64,000 nt of DNA from Burkholderia mayonis (GCF_001523745.2 NZ_CP013386.1:2542001-2606000), one strand, 5' to 3'; positions 10,468-21,163 are shown, counted from the first letter of the stretch. Program-made: numbers and translations. The notes: generated by a model not told the origin, from the sequence alone.

Positions 10468-10707
10468 ATGAACAAGACGCTTGTCGCCGCAGCACTCGCG
10501 AGCATCGCGCTTGCCGGCTGCTATTACCCGTACGGCTATTACCCTGCCGGCGGCTACTACCCTGCCGGCGGCTATTACGCGGCGCCGGTGGAAACCGCGC
10601 CCGTCTACGTCGCGCCCGCGTATCCGTCGTACTACTATCCGGCGCCCTCGCTGTCGCTCAACTTCGGCTACTGGGGCGGCGGCGGCCGCGGCTGGCGCCA
10701 TCACTGA
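10468..10707 (+). CDS. small Tyr/Gly/Pro-rich lipoprotein
   Basis: Predicted lipoprotein of 79 residues: signal MNKTLVAAALASIALAGC with lipobox LAGC, then a low-complexity mature part rich in Tyr, Pro and Gly (YYPAGGYYPAGGYYAAP) ending GGGGRGWRHH. The YYPAGG unit is repeated. No catalytic motif; function unknown. Its composition resembles small surface-exposed lipoproteins common in Burkholderiaceae. Confidence 0.75.
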   Translation: MNKTLVAAALASIALAGCYYPYGYYPAGGYYPAGGYYAAPVETAPVYVAPAYPSYYYPAPSLSLNFGYWGGGGRGWRHH

Positions 10708-10909
10708 GCCTTCGCCGCGCGACGTCGGCATGCCGACGTCGGCGCGCGGCGCGCCGGTTTCATCTTCGCGCCGGCCGGTCGCCGACGATGCGCGGCTCTC
10801 GCTCTCGTTGCCGAACATTGCAGTTTCATCGCAGCCTGAAACATCGCGCGACAGCGCGGTGTAAGATGCTTGGCCGATCTCCCCTCGACAGCCAAGTGTC
10901 CGATCCTCG

Positions 10910-11842
10910 ATGAACATCAAGAACGCCTTTCTGCTGATCATCCTCGCCGCGCTATGGGGCGCGTCGTTCCTCTTCATTCGCATCGGCGTCACCGAATTCG
11001 GCGTCGCGCCGCTGATGGCGCTGCGCGTCGGCATCGGCGCCCTCTTCCTCGTCACGCTCATGCTCACGCGCTACTCGCCGCGCGAACTCGCCGCGCTGCT
11101 GCGCAAGCACGCCTGGCCGCTCTTCGTCGTCGGCCTGCTCAATTCCGCCGCGCCGTTCTGCCTGTTCGCGTTCGCCGAGCTCACGCTGTCGGCGGGCGTC
11201 ACGTCGGTCATCAACGCGACGACGCCGCTCTGGGGCGCGCTCGTCGCGTATCTGTGGCTCAAGGATTCGCTGTCGCTGCCGCGCGCGCTCGGCCTCGTGG
11301 TCGGCTTCGCCGGCGTGCTGACGCTCGTCTGGGATCAGGTGTTCTCGCCGCACGGCGCGAATCCGGCCTCGCCCGCGACGGCCGCGCTCGCCGCCGCCGC
11401 GGCGCTCGGCGCGACGCTGCTGTACGGAATTGCCGCGAACTTCACGAAGCGCAAGCTCACGGGCGTCGATCCGCTCGTCAACGCGACGGGCAGCATGGTC
11501 GGCGCGACGGTCCTGCTGCTGCCGTTCGCGCTCGCGACCTGGCCCGCCGCGCCCGTCTCCCCGCACGCGTGGGGCTCGGTGCTTGCGCTCGGCATCGCGT
11601 GCACGGGCATCGCCTATTTCATCTTCTTCTACCTGATCGCGCACGTCGGGCCGGCGCGCGCGATTACCGTCACGTTCGTGATCCCGGTGTTCGGCATCCT
11701 GTGGGGCGCGCTCTTCCTCGGCGAACGCGTATCGTTCGCGATGCTCGAAGGCTGCGCGATCGTGCTGCTCGGTACCGCGCTCGCGACCGGCGTGATCAAG
11801 CGGATTCCCGGCATCCGGTCGCAGCGGAACGAGGCTGCGTGA
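10910..11842 (+). CDS. EamA/DMT-family transporter
   Basis: Inner-membrane transporter of 310 residues with ten predicted helices and two EamA repeats. It opens NAFLLIILAALWGASFLFIR, the second half has GIACTGIAYFIFFYLIAHVG, and PVFGILWGALFLGERVSF is the typical C-terminal repeat signature. Members export amino acids or other metabolites; substrate unknown. It appears to be monocistronic. Confidence 0.88.
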   Translation: MNIKNAFLLIILAALWGASFLFIRIGVTEFGVAPLMALRVGIGALFLVTLMLTRYSPRELAALLRKHAWPLFVVGLLNSAAPFCLFAFAELTLSAGVTSVINATTPLWGALVAYLWLKDSLSLPRALGLVVGFAGVLTLVWDQVFSPHGANPASPATAALAAAAALGATLLYGIAANFTKRKLTGVDPLVNATGSMVGATVLLLPFALATWPAAPVSPHAWGSVLALGIACTGIAYFIFFYLIAHVGPARAITVTFVIPVFGILWGALFLGERVSFAMLEGCAIVLLGTALATGVIKRIPGIRSQRNEAA

Positions 11843-12541
11843 CGGCGGACGACGGATGCGAGCGCCGCGCGGCGCCGCTGGCATGCGACGGTGCAGCGCG
11901 GCGTGACGCCGTGCTGCGGCGGGATCGCGCGACGCGGTGCGTCCCACGAGCCGCGTGTATCGGCTGGTGAGTCGGAAACGTCGAGCCTCACGGAGTTCAT
12001 CTCGAATATCCCGACGCCCGATACCGTTCGGTGAGCAGATCATCGGGTGTCGAGCATCGCGGATATCGCTGCCGGCGGTGCACGCGCGATCGTTGGCATC
12101 CGGAACGACAGCGCGTACGTTGATACGACCCCACGCGGCCAGAACCTGCTTGACGCCCTCAATCTGTACCGACTGGTGAGTCGAATTCGCTTCAATCGCT
12201 TGAATCGATAGGCGACCACATCCACTGCATCGACAAGCGGGCGCCGTCCGCAGGACATCCCCGCACCATGCCGCCGACCGGCCCGCCGCCGCGTGGCGGG
12301 GCGCGCCTCGCCCGTCGTCCAGAGCCTGCTTTCGTCCGGCGCGGCGACGCGACATTGCGACACCGGGTTAAGCGTATCCCCGATGCGCAATACACGCTGA
12401 CATTCGTTACACTCGATTTAATTCCCCATCGGACGCGGAAATGACGCACTTCGTCTTTCGCCGCGTGGTCCTTATGAGCGCTCGCGCACATGTCCGCCGC
12501 ACGGCGCGCCCTTTACCGCTCTTGGCGGCGATGCTGACAAC
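11843..12541. other. 700-base region without a convincing gene
   Basis: No frame here has a ribosome site plus recognisable protein features. It holds a spaced imperfect direct repeat: TGTATCGGCTGGTGAGTCGG at 11956-11975 and TGTACCGACTGGTGAGTCG at 12165-12183, 209 bases apart. A degraded gene or old insertion remnant is possible but not shown. The 3' end (about 12395-12541) should contain the promoter of the EAL gene. Confidence 0.4.
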
Positions 12542-13828
12542 ATGCCCAAATCGCAGAGGCTCTCGCCCGACAGCCTCATCTCGCAGCTCACCCGCGGCGA
12601 CGAAGGCTGGTGCGCGCAATATCACGACATCACCCTTTCAAGCGCCTTTCAATCGGTGATTTCGATCACGCACAAGCGCGTCGTCGGCTACGAGGCGCTC
12701 GTGCGCGCGACCGACGCGAACGGCGCGCCGATCTCGCCCGACACGCTGTTCGCGCGCGCGCAGGCGCGCGGCGAGACGATCCTGCTCGATCGCATGACCC
12801 GCTGCCTGCACGTCGCGAACTTCGCCGCGCAGGACACGGGCATGTGCTGGCTGTTCCTGAACGTGCTGCCGCAGATGTTCGACGCCGGCGTCGCGCCGCG
12901 CGAGTTCATCGAGGCGCTGTGCGCGCACTTCGCACTGCCGCCGACGCGCGTCGTGCTCGAAGTGATCGAGCAGCCGTCACGCAACGAAGCCGCGCTCGCC
13001 CGCACGCTCGACATGATCCAGCACGGCGATTTCCTGATCGCGATCGACGATTTCGGTACAGGCTTCTCGAACTTCGACCGCATCTGGCAGATGAAGCCCG
13101 ACATCGTGAAGCTCGATCGCTCGATCGTCGAACGCTCGCTCGCGGCAAGCGACGCGCACCGGATCGTCCATCACCTCGTCACGATGCTGCACCACGCGGG
13201 CACGATGGTGCTCGCGGAGGGCGTCGAGAACGAAGACGCTCTACAGATCCTGATGGATGCCGACGTCGACTTCGTCCAGGGCTTCTGCTTCGGCCAGCCC
13301 GATCCGTCGCTCGAGCGCGCGCGCCGTTACGCGCCGACATGCATCGAGGCCGCATGGGCGCGCTTCGCCGAGCGCGTGCAGGAGCGGCGCAGCGGCGCCG
13401 TGCATCCCGGGTTCGACACGATCGAGCGGATCGTGCTCGCGGGCGCCGCCGATTACGCCGAAACCCAGGACCTGCGCGGCACCGCGCAACGGCTGCTGAC
13501 GAATCCGATCGTGCGGCGCGTGTTCGTCGCCGAGGCGAACGGCGACCAGATCGAGCCGTCCGTCACGCCAGAGACGCCGGATGCGCCGAGCGTGACGACG
13601 CGGCGGCTCGCGCCGCTGCTGCCGGAATTGCATAGCAACTGGTCGCGGCGCGCGTATTTCCAGCGTGCGGTCGCGGCGCCCGGACGCGTCGCGCTGATGG
13701 GACCGCACTTCTCGCTGACGGACGGCCGCGACTGCTACACGGCGGCCGTCGCGATCCATCTCGGAACGACGCTGAAGGTGTTTTGCGTCGACTTCGATTT
13801 CTCCTCGTCGGACGGCGACGGGCAGTAG
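12542..13828 (+). CDS. EAL-domain c-di-GMP phosphodiesterase with C-terminal sensor-like domain
   Basis: Cytoplasmic protein of 428 residues. Residues about 35-270 form an EAL domain with the catalytic set present: YEALVR (EAL), LFLNVLP, EVIEQPS, IDDFGTGFSNF, KLDRSIVE and VLAEGVENE, so hydrolysis of cyclic di-GMP is plausible. Residues about 290-420 contain WSRRAYFQRAVAAPGRVALM...LSLTDGRDCYTAAVAI, resembling a Cache/PAS-type ligand domain placed C-terminally. No membrane segment is visible, so a Cache-like fold would be intracellular. Apparently monocistronic. Confidence 0.88.
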   Translation: MPKSQRLSPDSLISQLTRGDEGWCAQYHDITLSSAFQSVISITHKRVVGYEALVRATDANGAPISPDTLFARAQARGETILLDRMTRCLHVANFAAQDTGMCWLFLNVLPQMFDAGVAPREFIEALCAHFALPPTRVVLEVIEQPSRNEAALARTLDMIQHGDFLIAIDDFGTGFSNFDRIWQMKPDIVKLDRSIVERSLAASDAHRIVHHLVTMLHHAGTMVLAEGVENEDALQILMDADVDFVQGFCFGQPDPSLERARRYAPTCIEAAWARFAERVQERRSGAVHPGFDTIERIVLAGAADYAETQDLRGTAQRLLTNPIVRRVFVAEANGDQIEPSVTPETPDAPSVTTRRLAPLLPELHSNWSRRAYFQRAVAAPGRVALMGPHFSLTDGRDCYTAAVAIHLGTTLKVFCVDFDFSSSDGDGQ

Positions 13829-14280
13829 GGGCGCGGCGGAGGCGGCGTGCGGATCGAACACCGCCTCGCTTGCGAGTGCCTCGCGGACAGGGATGGACGA
13901 ATGGAGATATGAGCGGCGCAGCGATACGCCGCGTGCATTTGTCCATTCGACGTCCGCTCGATGAAGGCGATATGCCATTCGATGTGTATAGACACTCGAT
14001 CCGAATGCGAGGCGCACGATGGGTGCGGGTGCGGCTGCGGCTCGAGCAGGCAGCTTTCGAGTTGCCATGCCGCGCCGCTCGCTCGAACCTCGGTTTCATT
14101 CGCTGGCCGAGCAACGGGTATCCCATTTGACCGCCGTTCACCGGCTTAGGCGCACACACAACAGCATTTGCGGAGCCGTGCGTCGACCTAGCTGCTGCCG
14201 GCCTTCGCGCCGGGCCCGGTCGATCGTTGTCATCGGCACGCTCGATCCGCGTGCGACGTGCCGGACATCGAACGTCGCTT
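13829..14280. other. intergenic region, no gene seen
   Basis: About 450 bases between the converging EAL and arfB genes, leading into the heptamer array. No supported gene or T-tract terminator is visible. Confidence 0.4.
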
Positions 14281-14392
14281 GCGGCTTTCGGCTTTGAACT
14301 TCCAGCTTTGAACGTCGAGCTTCGAGCTTCGAGCTTCGAGCTTCGAGCTTCGAGCTTCGAGCGCCGCATATCGAGCGCCAAAAGCCGAACGC
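14281..14392. repeat. degenerate heptamer array, CGAGCTT core
   Basis: Sixteen 7-base units in register. Six perfect CGAGCTT copies lie at 14316-14357. They are flanked by diverged units (GCGGCTT, TCGGCTT, TGAACTT, CCAGCTT, TGAACGT before; CGAGCGC, CGCATAT, CGAGCGC, CAAAAGC, CGAACGC after). The last unit, CGAACGC, is a rotation of the GAACGCC unit of the 39-copy array at 24737. The array stops 2 bases before the arfB stop codon. Confidence 0.95.
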
Positions 14393-14394
14393 GT

Positions 14395-14799
14395 TCAATC
14401 GACGATTCTGCCGCGCCCCGACTTCACCTCGCCGCGCCGGCTCTTCTCGGCAAGCCGGCGCTCCTTCGACGCACGCGTCGGCCGGGTCGCAATCCGCTTG
14501 CGCAGCGTCACGCCGGCGCTGCGGATCAGCATATCGAGCCGCGCGAGCGCGGCCGCGCGGTTCTTCTCCTGCGTGCGGTACTCCTGCGCCTTGATGACGA
14601 CGACGCCTTCGCGCGTGATCCGCTGATCGGAACGCGCGAGAAGCCGCGCCTTCACTTCGTCCGACAGCGACGACGCGCGGATGTCGAAGCGCAGGTGAAT
14701 CGCACTCGACACTTTGTTGACGTTCTGCCCCCCGGCACCCTGCGCGCGAACCGCCATCAACTCGACCTCATCCGGCGAGAATGCGTAGCGCAGCGTCAT
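14395..14799 (-). CDS. arfB: ribosome-rescue peptidyl-tRNA hydrolase ArfB (YaeJ)
   Basis: Codon-independent release factor that frees stalled ribosomes by hydrolysing peptidyl-tRNA. The 134-residue length fits ArfB. The catalytic GGQ loop is seen as [19 protein letters not shown] (about residue 24), and the basic C-terminal tail that enters the empty mRNA channel is present ([20 protein letters not shown]). Its ATG overlaps the recD stop as ATGA (14796-14799), so it is the fourth gene of the recCBD operon and probably translationally coupled to recD. Confidence 0.95.
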   Translation of the reverse strand: MTLRYAFSPDEVELMAVRAQGAGGQNVNKVSSAIHLRFDIRASSLSDEVKARLLARSDQRITREGVVVIKAQEYRTQEKNRAAALARLDMLIRSAGVTLRKRIATRPTRASKERRLAEKSRRGEVKSGRGRIVD

Positions 14800-17378
14800 C
14801 GCGTCCCCTCCGGCCGAGCGCGCAGCGCGTCTGCGATTCGCGCGGCCAACCCGGAATCGCGCGCGGTGCGCGTCGCGATCGCGAGCGCGAGCACCGCGCG
14901 CGGGCCGATGATCTGCACCCGCGAACGCGCGCGCGTGATTGCCGTATAGACGAGTTCGCGCGACAGCACGCGATTGAACGACGCGGGCAGGATCAACGCC
15001 GCGTCGTCGAACTCCGAGCCCTGCGACTTGTGGACGGTCAGCGCGAACGCCGTGTCGTGCGGCGGCAGCGCGGCGGGCGACACCGCGCGCGCGCGGCCGT
15101 CCGCGCCGCGGAACCAGACGCGCAGCGCGCCGCGCGCGTCCGGCAGCGCAATGCCGATGTCGCCGTTGAACAGCCCGAGCGCGTAATCGTTGCGCGTCAC
15201 CATCACGGGCCGTCCCGCGAACCAGTGCGCGCCGATCGCGAGCGGCACGCGCATCGCACGGCGCACCTCGGCCGCGACGCGCGCATTGACCTCGTCCGCG
15301 CCGCGCGCGCCCGTGCGCGTCGCGCAAAGCACGCGGAAGCGGTTGAGCACGTCGAAGAGCGGCAGCGAATCGGGCACGGGCGTCGCGAGTGCGTCGCGCA
15401 GCGCGGCCGCGTAGCCGGCGAAGCCCTGCGCGATCCGTTCGATCGTCGCGGCCGACAGCGTCGCGCCGCCGTCGTCGCACAAGCGTGCGGCCGCATCGTC
15501 GGCTGTCGACAACGCATCGAGTGCATCCTGCACCGCGCCGCGGCGGATCGCGAGCGACAGCCTGCCGATCGGCGAATCGAGGCCGAAACGATAGTTGCGC
15601 TCGAGCCAGACGACGCAGTCGGTCAGCGGCGCGGCGGCAAGTGCTGCCGACGATGTGGATTCGACGGGCGTCATCGATGCCGAAGCGCCCGGTTCCACGC
15701 CCGCATCGGCGCTCATGCCGGTTACTGCATCGGCACGCACGCGTGCAACGGCTCCGGCTGCCGATACGGTGCCCGGCTCGCCCGACGCGGCATGCGTCGC
15801 GGCGTCTTCGAGTGACGAGAAGGACGCGTTGTCGAGCCACGCGAGCTCGCCTGCGTCGATCCACGCAGCCGGCTCGGCGGCGGACGCGTCCCACGGCAAA
15901 TCGGCCGGAATTCCGTCATCGGCCGGTGCCGGTCTGCGTTGCGCGCCACCCATGCCGTGAACATCCCGCACGTTCGACGCCCCGTGCACGCCCGATGTGT
16001 CGCGCCGATTCTGCTGCGCGTCGCCCAGTGCGTCATCGCCCCGCGTGCTTTCGTCGTCGAACGCGAACAGCGATCCCTGCGCATCGTCGGCCGCGCGTTT
16101 CGATTCGCGTGCGCCGCCTCGCCGACCGGCGCGCGGCGGCGCAGGTTCGGCAGCGGCCTTGTCGGCCGCCATGGCCATGGCTCGCGCCGCAGGAACGGCC
16201 GCATTGGCCAAAGCGCACGCCGCTGCGCTCGCATCGATGACGGCCTCGCGTGTATCCGCAGTGGCCGTCCGAATCCCCGCCGCGTCGCGGACGATCCCGT
16301 CCGGCAGCGCCGCCACGAACTCGGCCTCGTCGATGCCGAGCGCGCGCGCGATCGTCGTGCACGCCGTCGCGCTGAACGCAGGCTGCGCGCTCAGCTCCGC
16401 GAACACCGCGCCCGCTTCGACGGCCGCGAGCTGATCCTTGTCGCCGAGCAGCACGAGGCGCGTGTTCGGCGCGAGCGCGTCGAGCAGGTGCGCGGCGAGC
16501 GCGACGTCGATCATCGACGCTTCGTCGACGATGACGAGGTCGTACGGCAGCGGGTTGTCGCGGTGATGCGCGAAGCGCCCGCCCGGACCGCCGCCCAGCA
16601 GCCTGTGCAGCGTGTACGACTTCTGCGGCAGGCGCATCGCGAGCTCGGCCGGCAGGCTGCCGGCGCGCGCGTGCAGCGCCTCTTGCATCCGCTGCGCCGC
16701 CTTGCCGGTCGGCGCGGCAAGCGCGATCCGCAAGTCGGGATGCGCGTCGAGCAGGCACGCGATCACGCCGGCGACCGTCGTCGTCTTGCCAGTGCCCGGC
16801 CCGCCGCTCACGATCGTCACGCCGCCCGTCAGCGCGACGAGTGCCGCGACGCGCTGCCAGTCGACGCCCCGCTCCTTCTGCGGTCCGAAATAGCGAACGA
16901 GCCGCTCGCCGAGCGCCTCGGGCGCGAGCCCGCCGACGCCGCCCATCGCGGCATCGGCGGAACGGGCTCGCGCGACGAGCGCGGTCGCGAGCCGCGTCTC
17001 ATATTCGAAGTAACGCGCGAGATACAGGCGCCCGTCACGATCGACGACGAGCGGACATTCACCGCCGCGAGCAATCCCGCCGAACGCGGTCACGCCGCTC
17101 GCCGCAAGCGTATCGCTCACGTCGGCGAACGGCTCGTCGTAGCGCTGCGCGAGCGCGTGCAGCGACACGCACACGTGCCCCGCCGCCGTCGCGCGGCTCG
17201 CGGCAAACGCTGCGCGCGCCGCCCAGCGCGCCGCCGCGGCGGGTGCGCCGAGGCGGCGCGACAGCATGCCGATCCGGCGCGCGAAGCCTTCGGCGAGCGC
17301 GAGGCCGAAATCGGCCGGCTCGGGCAGACGGTCGGCGAGGCCGCCCGTCCAAGCGAAGCGTTCGTCGACCGTACTCAT
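14796..17378 (-). CDS. recD: exodeoxyribonuclease V subunit alpha RecD
   Basis: 5'-3' SF1 helicase subunit of RecBCD, acting in double-strand break repair and degradation of linear DNA. Walker A is [12 protein letters not shown] (about residue 195) and Walker B is [13 protein letters not shown]-terminal helicase motifs include [14 protein letters not shown] and [14 protein letters not shown]. At 860 residues it is much longer than the roughly 610 of E. coli RecD. The excess is a low-complexity Ala/Asp/Gly/Pro-rich block at about residues 385-580, between the motor motifs. Start and stop both overlap neighbours by ATGA. Confidence 0.96.
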   Translation of the reverse strand: MSTVDERFAWTGGLADRLPEPADFGLALAEGFARRIGMLSRRLGAPAAAARWAARAAFAASRATAAGHVCVSLHALAQRYDEPFADVSDTLAASGVTAFGGIARGGECPLVVDRDGRLYLARYFEYETRLATALVARARSADAAMGGVGGLAPEALGERLVRYFGPQKERGVDWQRVAALVALTGGVTIVSGGPGTGKTTTVAGVIACLLDAHPDLRIALAAPTGKAAQRMQEALHARAGSLPAELAMRLPQKSYTLHRLLGGGPGGRFAHHRDNPLPYDLVIVDEASMIDVALAAHLLDALAPNTRLVLLGDKDQLAAVEAGAVFAELSAQPAFSATACTTIARALGIDEAEFVAALPDGIVRDAAGIRTATADTREAVIDASAAACALANAAVPAARAMAMAADKAAAEPAPPRAGRRGGARESKRAADDAQGSLFAFDDESTRGDDALGDAQQNRRDTSGVHGASNVRDVHGMGGAQRRPAPADDGIPADLPWDASAAEPAAWIDAGELAWLDNASFSSLEDAATHAASGEPGTVSAAGAVARVRADAVTGMSADAGVEPGASASMTPVESTSSAALAAAPLTDCVVWLERNYRFGLDSPIGRLSLAIRRGAVQDALDALSTADDAAARLCDDGGATLSAATIERIAQGFAGYAAALRDALATPVPDSLPLFDVLNRFRVLCATRTGARGADEVNARVAAEVRRAMRVPLAIGAHWFAGRPVMVTRNDYALGLFNGDIGIALPDARGALRVWFRGADGRARAVSPAALPPHDTAFALTVHKSQGSEFDDAALILPASFNRVLSRELVYTAITRARSRVQIIGPRAVLALAIATRTARDSGLAARIADALRARPEGTR

Positions 17379-20300
17379 GCCGCCCCCTCGCGCATCAGCG
17401 CATCGAGCGCTTCGACGAGCGCGCGCGCCGGCCGTCGCGCATGCACGCCCGCCGGTGCGTCGCCGCTGCGCCAGCCGGGCCGCACGCCGCGCACGAACAG
17501 ATACAGATAGCCTGCGATGTGCGCGTCGTAGTCGTAGTCGCGCATCCGCACGCGCAGATAGCGATGCAGCGCGACCGTATAGAGCAGCGCCTGCAGGTGA
17601 TACGCGTGGTGCGCCATCGCGGCGTCGAGCGCGCGCGGGCCGTACGCATCGGGCGTCGCGCCGAGATGATTCGACTTCCAGTCGACGATCCAGAAGCGGC
17701 CGTCGTGCTCGACGATCATGTCGATGAATCCTTTGACGAATCCGGCAAGCGTGCCCGCTTCGAGCGCGACGTCCGGATAGCCGTGCGCGGCGAGCAGCCG
17801 CCGCAACGCGTTGAAATCGAGCGCGGGCGCGGGAAACAGGAATTCCATTTCCGTCAGGCGCCGCGCCGGATCGAGCGCCGCCAGGCGCATGCCCGGCACG
17901 AGCTCGGTTGCAGCGAGATCAGCGACGAGCCGCGTCATCATCGCGGGCAGCCGCGCGGCGAGCGCGAGCTCCGCTTCGACCGGGCGCTCGTGCAGCGCGC
18001 GCAGCGCGGCCGCCGGCCATGTGGACGCGTCGGAGAAATCGCTCAGCTCGAACAGCCGGTGCAGGCATTCGCCCGCCGCCGCGCCGCGCGGGAATGCGAG
18101 GATGTCGTCTTCGGCGGGCTCGCGCGCGACGGCAGTCGCCGCTCGTGCGGCGGCGTCGGGCGCGTCCGCATCGATCGCGGCGGCGAGCGCGTCGTGATCG
18201 GGCCGCGTTTCTTCGTCGGCGACGCCCGCGATACCGCCCTCCTCGCGCGCGAGCGCCGACGTGAGCGAACTGAAACTCGCGATCCGCCATGCGTCGCGCA
18301 GCCCGCGCGTCGCGCGTCGCGCCGCTCGCGTCGCGTCCGTCTCGTGGCCGGCCGCGAGCGGCTCGCGATGCGCCGGTACGGGCAGCGCGCCGAGCGTCAC
18401 GGGGCCGCCTGCGAGCGCCTGCCAGCGCTCGGCGAGCTCCGCGTCTTCGGGCGGCTCCTTGAGCCATGCGTCGAAATCGCGGCCCGCGCCCGCGACGAGC
18501 CAGTTCAGCACGCTGCGCCGCGCCTCCTTCGTCGAGCGCGACGACACGTATGTGCCCGCGACCAGATAGCAGCGGTAGACGGCGCGCGTGAGCGCAACAT
18601 AGACGAGCCGCGCGCGCTCCGCCGCCTGCTCGCGCATCGCTTCGCGCGACGCGCGTTCAGCCGCCTCGTCGTCGCAGCCGTAATGCAGCACCGCGCCGCC
18701 CGCTTCGTCGTGATACTCGCGCGCATCGGGCAGGCCCGAGCCGCTCGGCTCGCGCAACCCGCCGTCGTTCAGGAACGGACAGAACACGATCGCGTATTCG
18801 AGCCCCTTCGACTTGTGCACGGTGACGATCTGCACGAGGTTGCGATCGGACTCGAGCCGCAGTTGCGCATCGTCTCCACCGCCTTCGAGGCGCTGCGCGG
18901 CGAGCCAGCGCAGCGTCGGCGCGATGCCCGGCTGCGCGGATGCGCGCGCCTGTGTCAGCTCGGCCAGATGGTTGACGTCGGTCACGCGCCGCTCGCCGTC
19001 CTGACCGGCCATCAGCCGCTCGGCGATCCGCAGCTCGTTCGCGAACGTGCGCCACATCACCGCAAAGCCGCGTTCGCGCCACAACAGCCGATAGCGGGAA
19101 AAGCGCTCGACCCAGCCCATCGCGTCGGCATCCGCCGAAGGCGGCGCGGCAGCGCTCGCCGATGCGCGCGCGCGCCCGTCGTCCGCAGCTACGCGCGCTG
19201 CGTCCTCGACGTCGCCCTGTGCCGCGTCGCCTTGCTCGAGACGCCAGAGCGCCGCCGCATCGAGCCCGAACCAGTCGGATGCGAGCGCCGAGCGCAAACG
19301 CCGCAGGTCGCCGGGTGCATCGATCGCCGCAAGCACGCGTTCGAGCTGCTCGGCGTCGATCGTCGCAAACACCGACGCCTGCGCAAGCTCGACGCTGCCG
19401 ATGCCCCATGCGGCGAGCACGCGCTTCACGAGACTGCCCTGCCTATGGGTCTGCACGAGCACCGCGATGCCGGACGCCGCCAGCGGCTCGCCGCCGAGCG
19501 TCACCTCACGCTCGCGCGCGCCGCGCATCAGCCGCGCGATCTCGGCCGCGCACGCATGCGCCGCCTGCCGCTGCGCGTCGCGCTTCGTCAGCCCGCCGTC
19601 GCCGGCGGGCAGCGTCCACACGCGGAAGTCGCCCGCGCCCGCGAGCGGATCGGTCGTATCGACGAGCGGCGCACGCATGCGCGAGCCGGCGCGCACCGGC
19701 TCGTAATCGAGTCCGTCAAGCACGAACGCGCGGGCATTCGCGCCGAACACGCGGTTGCACGCGTCGACGATCGCGGGCGTCGAGCGCTGGTTCACCGCGA
19801 GCGTGTAGCGCGCGGATGCCCGCGCACGCGCGGCGAGATACGTATGCAGGTCCGCCGCGCGAAAGCTGTAGATCGCCTGCTTCGGATCGCCGACGAGAAA
19901 GAGCGGGCCGGCAGGCGCGAAGATCGTGTCGAAGATCGCGAACTGCAGCGGATCGGTATCCTGGAACTCGTCGATGAGCGCGGCCGGATAGCGCGCACGC
20001 AGCGTCTCGCGCAGCCATGGATGCGCTTCGAGCGCGTGATACAGGTTCGCGAGCAGATCGTCGAACGACACGACGCGGCGCGTGCGCTTGCGCTGCGCGA
20101 GCTCGGCAGGCGCGGTGTCGAGCCATTGCGCGACGATCGACAGCCAGCGCGCGCGCTGCGCGGCCTCGACCGCGGCAACGGCCGCCTCGAGCGCCTGCGC
20201 GACGTCGAAGAATGCGTGGCGCGGCGTCGCGCCGCCTTTTTTCGTCGCTTTTTCAAGCGCGGCCTGCGTGAGCTTGAGCGCAGCGCGCGGCAACGCGGCC

Positions 20301-21163
20301 ACCACGCTCGCCTGCTCGAAGTAGCGCGCCCACGCGTCGAGCGCCTCGGCCACCGCCTCCGGCTTGTGCGAGCGCTGGTTCAGCGACGGCTGCGCGCCGG
20401 CGAGCAACGCGTCGAGCGCGCCGCGTTCGGCGCGCCAGATGCCGGCCGCCGCGTCGAAGTGCTCGCGGGCGGCGGCCTCCGCATCGTCGTCGGCCGTGTG
20501 CAGTCCGTCCCAGCGCAACTCGGCGAGCGGCTTTTTCAAGCGCCGCGCGAGCTGCGCGTCGAGCGCAGCAGGACTCGCACCGTATTCGACGAGCCACTCG
20601 GCGAACGCCGGATGCGCCGCCGCAACCGGCTCGACGCGCGTACGCCAGAAATCGGCGGCAAGTTCGAAGCGCAGCGCGCCGTCGTCCGCCTCCATCTCGA
20701 ACGCGAACGGCATCGCGGCCGCGAACGGCGCTTCCTGCAGCGCGCGCTGGCAGAACGCGTGGATCGTGTGGATCGCCGCCTGGTCGAACGCGCGCAGCGC
20801 GCGTCGCACGCGCTTTGCGGCCGTCGCCGGATCGAGACCGCGCGCGGGCGAAAGCGTCGTCTCGAACAGGCGCGCGACGAACGGATCGTTGCCGTCGTCG
20901 CCCGTGTCGAGCGCATGCGCGAGCTGGGCGAGGCGCCCGCGAATCCGCTCGTGCAGCTCGGCCGTCGCCGCCTTCGTGAAGGTGACGACGAGAATCTCGT
21001 CCGCGCCGAGATCCTTTTCGAGCAGCAGGCGCACGTAGAGAGCACAGATGTTCCAGGTCTTGCCGGTGCCCGCCGACGCTTCGATCTGGTTCACGCCGTC
21101 GAGCGCGCACGCGAAGACGTCGAGCTCGCTCGTCGACGGGCCGGACAGTGCGGCGCGGCTCAT
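17375..21163 (-). CDS. recB: exodeoxyribonuclease V subunit beta RecB
   Basis: 3'-5' helicase-nuclease subunit of RecBCD, 1262 residues. Walker A is IEASAGTGKTWNICAL near residue 30; DEXX box is ALIDEFQDTDPLQ; motif III-VI elements include FLVGDPKQAIYSFR and VHKSKGLEYAIVFCPF. The C-terminal RecB nuclease has GFIDMIVEHDGRFWIVDWKS, carrying the catalytic Asp...Asp-x-Lys set. The ATG at 21163 overlaps the recC stop (ATGA), and the TGA overlaps the recD start. Confidence 0.97.
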   Translation of the reverse strand: MSRAALSGPSTSELDVFACALDGVNQIEASAGTGKTWNICALYVRLLLEKDLGADEILVVTFTKAATAELHERIRGRLAQLAHALDTGDDGNDPFVARLFETTLSPARGLDPATAAKRVRRALRAFDQAAIHTIHAFCQRALQEAPFAAAMPFAFEMEADDGALRFELAADFWRTRVEPVAAAHPAFAEWLVEYGASPAALDAQLARRLKKPLAELRWDGLHTADDDAEAAAREHFDAAAGIWRAERGALDALLAGAQPSLNQRSHKPEAVAEALDAWARYFEQASVVAALPRAALKLTQAALEKATKKGGATPRHAFFDVAQALEAAVAAVEAAQRARWLSIVAQWLDTAPAELAQRKRTRRVVSFDDLLANLYHALEAHPWLRETLRARYPAALIDEFQDTDPLQFAIFDTIFAPAGPLFLVGDPKQAIYSFRAADLHTYLAARARASARYTLAVNQRSTPAIVDACNRVFGANARAFVLDGLDYEPVRAGSRMRAPLVDTTDPLAGAGDFRVWTLPAGDGGLTKRDAQRQAAHACAAEIARLMRGAREREVTLGGEPLAASGIAVLVQTHRQGSLVKRVLAAWGIGSVELAQASVFATIDAEQLERVLAAIDAPGDLRRLRSALASDWFGLDAAALWRLEQGDAAQGDVEDAARVAADDGRARASASAAAPPSADADAMGWVERFSRYRLLWRERGFAVMWRTFANELRIAERLMAGQDGERRVTDVNHLAELTQARASAQPGIAPTLRWLAAQRLEGGGDDAQLRLESDRNLVQIVTVHKSKGLEYAIVFCPFLNDGGLREPSGSGLPDAREYHDEAGGAVLHYGCDDEAAERASREAMREQAAERARLVYVALTRAVYRCYLVAGTYVSSRSTKEARRSVLNWLVAGAGRDFDAWLKEPPEDAELAERWQALAGGPVTLGALPVPAHREPLAAGHETDATRAARRATRGLRDAWRIASFSSLTSALAREEGGIAGVADEETRPDHDALAAAIDADAPDAAARAATAVAREPAEDDILAFPRGAAAGECLHRLFELSDFSDASTWPAAALRALHERPVEAELALAARLPAMMTRLVADLAATELVPGMRLAALDPARRLTEMEFLFPAPALDFNALRRLLAAHGYPDVALEAGTLAGFVKGFIDMIVEHDGRFWIVDWKSNHLGATPDAYGPRALDAAMAHHAYHLQALLYTVALHRYLRVRMRDYDYDAHIAGYLYLFVRGVRPGWRSGDAPAGVHARRPARALVEALDALMREGAA

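Noticed and set aside
11629..12390. Protein genes in the gap before the EAL gene
   Set aside because: Frames lack ribosome sites and domain features and partly lie antisense to the EamA gene; amino-acid composition is that of noise in GC-rich DNA.
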